Of a stretch of DNA of 7,311 nt, positions 6,367 through 7,311 are shown in pieces. Position numbers and translations under genes: made by a program. The stretch covers positions 1-7,311 of the forward strand of contig NZ_SPQM01000191.1 in NCBI RefSeq assembly GCF_004570345.1. Reading direction: 5' to 3'. The notes under the pieces were generated by a model. The model saw only the letters and a list, made by a program, of their open reading frames with translations, made no database searches and was not told the origin of the DNA. Within the stretch, counting starts at the first letter, position 1. Every line of letters starts with the position of its first letter. The DNA comes from Blastococcus sp. CT_GayMR20 (GTDB lineage Bacteria > Actinomycetota > Actinomycetes > Mycobacteriales > Geodermatophilaceae).

Positions 6367-6954
6367 GTGCCCTTCGTGCTGACCGTGGACCAGAAGGCGA
6401 GCCGGCGGACCACCGACCGGGTGGCCGAGGTCCTGCAGCGGCTCAACGCCGCCGTACCGACCGTGCTGGCGTTCGAGCGTACGGCCGGCGACGAGTTCCA
6501 GGGCGTCCTCGACGATCCCGGGCAGGTGGTGGACGTCGTCCTCGACCTCGTGCGCGCCGGCGAGTGGAGCATCGGCATCGGGGCGGGCCCGGTGCAGACC
6601 CCGCTGCCGAAGAGCACGCGCGCCGGCGCCGGTCCCGCGTTCCTCAGCGCCCGCCGGGCCGTGGACGCCGCCAAGCAGCGCCCGTCCCGGCTGGCGGTGC
6701 GCGGTGCGGTGCCGGCCGACGCCGCCGACGCCCAGGCCGTCCTCAGCGCCCTGGCCGTCCTCGTCGACCGGCGCAGCGACCAGGCGTGGGAGGCGATCGG
6801 CCTGGTCGCGGAGGGCCGTACCCAGGCCCAGGCGGCGACCGAGCTCGGCATCTCGCGGCAGGCGGTGGGTCAGCGTCTCGCCGCGGGGCTGTGGGACCTG
6901 GAGCGCGAGCTGCGGCCCACCGCCACCCGCCTGCTCACCCGGGCCGGGGGCTGA
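6367..6954 (+). CDS. SatD-like protein with C-terminal helix-turn-helix
   Basis: This 195-residue protein starts at GTG 6367 and reads MPFVLTVDQKASRR at its N-terminus. Residues 1-110 form an alpha/beta domain with FERTAGDEFQG at 36-46, a GDEF turn like that of GGDEF/nucleotide-cyclase folds, and WSIGIGAGPV at 67-76. This matches the SatD family as I recall it. Residues about 148-176 (EGRTQAQAATELGISRQAVGQR) are a sigma-region-4-like helix-turn-helix, so DNA binding is likely. The frame extends upstream to 6079, but that part lies inside the PPOX gene in another frame and is spurious. GTG 6367 sits 7 bases after an extended -10 and has no Shine-Dalgarno site, so the mRNA is probably leaderless. 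GTG 6376 is an alternative start. Role and any nucleotide ligand are unknown; the SatD assignment is moderate. Confidence 0.75.
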   Translation: MPFVLTVDQKASRRTTDRVAEVLQRLNAAVPTVLAFERTAGDEFQGVLDDPGQVVDVVLDLVRAGEWSIGIGAGPVQTPLPKSTRAGAGPAFLSARRAVDAAKQRPSRLAVRGAVPADAADAQAVLSALAVLVDRRSDQAWEAIGLVAEGRTQAQAATELGISRQAVGQRLAAGLWDLERELRPTATRLLTRAGG

Positions 6955-6961
6955 GGCCGGC

Positions 6962-7311
6962 ATGGGCATCGCCTCACTCGCCGTCCTGGCCGTCGTCTCC
7001 GCCGCGGGCCTGCTGCTCACCGCCCGTGGCGAACGCTTCCGCCCGCTCTGGGGCGCGGCGATCCTCGCGGCCCTGCTCGCGCTCTCCGCCGTCCTGGGGT
7101 GGGTGGGCGACGACGCTCCCGAGGGCGTCGTCGAGGTGGCGACCGCCGCCGCCGTGCTCGCCGCGGTGCTGGGTGGCGGTCCCGTCGCCACGGCCGTCCT
7201 GCGGGCGGCCGATCCGGCCCAGGTCGGCGTGGCCGGCGGGCCGCAGGACCCGACCATCCTGCGCGGGGGCGCCTGGATCGGCGTCCTCGAGCGGGCGGCG
7301 ATCGCCGGCGC
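6962..7311 (+). CDS. Membrane protein of unknown function, 3' end cut by window edge
   Basis: The ATG at 6962 opens a frame with no stop to the window end (116 whole codons). Hydrophobic segments lie at about residues 1-20, 28-48 and 56-80. A polar stretch with ADPAQVGVAGGPQDPTILRGG follows, and a further hydrophobic segment seems to begin near residue 104 (AWIGVLERAAIAG). The start is backed by a GAGG at 6953-6956 that overlaps the upstream TGA stop, with five bases before the ATG. This suggests translational coupling to the SatD-like gene 7 bases upstream. I recall similar uncharacterised actinobacterial membrane proteins with a GGAWIGxLER motif, but know no function. It is probably in the cytoplasmic membrane. 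Partner or target of the upstream protein is only a guess from adjacency. Confidence 0.7.
   Translation, partial: MGIASLAVLAVVSAAGLLLTARGERFRPLWGAAILAALLALSAVLGWVGDDAPEGVVEVATAAAVLAAVLGGGPVATAVLRAADPAQVGVAGGPQDPTILRGGAWIGVLERAAIAG

Larger units (their letters stand above)
3713..7311 (-). repeat. Right arm of the 3.6-kb perfect inverted repeat
   Basis: This is the exact reverse complement of bases 1-3599 and reaches the last base of the window, so the repeat may continue outside. Read on the minus strand it flows without a break into the spacer, where the PAC2 gene keeps its natural coding sequence. I therefore treat this arm as the original copy and put the full gene descriptions here. Confidence 0.97.

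Noticed and set aside
7296..7307. 12-base palindrome CGGCGATCGCCG near the window ends (mirror 5-16)
   Set aside because: It lies inside the membrane protein coding frame and such GC-rich palindromes arise easily by chance; no regulatory role is supported.
1..7311. Composite transposon or integron with inverted flanking copies
   Set aside because: No transposase, integrase, terminal repeats or target duplication is seen, and the repeated arms are ordinary chromosomal genes.

Overview
The window is one very large fold-back. Bases 1-3599 are the reverse complement of bases 3713-7311, around a single-copy spacer of 113 bases (3600-3712); every paired position sums to 7312. I saw no mismatch wherever I compared the arms, and every reading frame in one arm has an identical mirror in the other. 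The real gene content is therefore about 3.7 kb, present twice in opposite orientations. The arms run exactly to both window ends, and the centre cuts through an otherwise conserved gene. I read this mainly as a fold-back chimera (amplification, library or assembly) rather than a chromosomal palindrome, but the sequence alone cannot settle that.

The DNA is very GC-rich, with G/C-dominated third codon positions, GTG starts, genes without Shine-Dalgarno sites and promoters that seem to give leaderless mRNAs. The proteins look actinobacterial. The PPOX protein, the SatD-like regulator and the PAC2 protein resemble those of Geodermatophilaceae-type organisms (Blastococcus, Geodermatophilus, Modestobacter); this placement is from memory and tentative.

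Unique layout, read on the right arm from the window end inward. A truncated multi-pass membrane protein (6962-7311, +) lies 7 bases downstream of a SatD-like helix-turn-helix protein (6367-6954, +). Before that comes a PPOX-class flavin/F420 oxidoreductase (5861-6328, +). A 78-base divergent promoter region separates it from an AI-2E family transporter (4502-5782, -), followed in the same direction by a PAC2 family protein (from 4404, -). The PAC2 frame runs naturally through the spacer to about base 3600, then folds back onto its own antisense strand and loses its last few dozen residues. The left arm repeats all of this in mirror image (membrane protein 1-350, SatD-like 358-945, PPOX 984-1451, AI-2E 1530-2810, PAC2 2908-3600).

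The genes form an ordinary actinobacterial housekeeping/hypothetical cluster. Only the SatD-like and membrane genes look like a tight, translationally coupled unit. I found no RNA genes, CRISPR array, transposase or phage genes. The most notable signals are the perfect palindrome, its microhomology junction at a CTCGAG motif, and the artificial 528-residue frames it creates.
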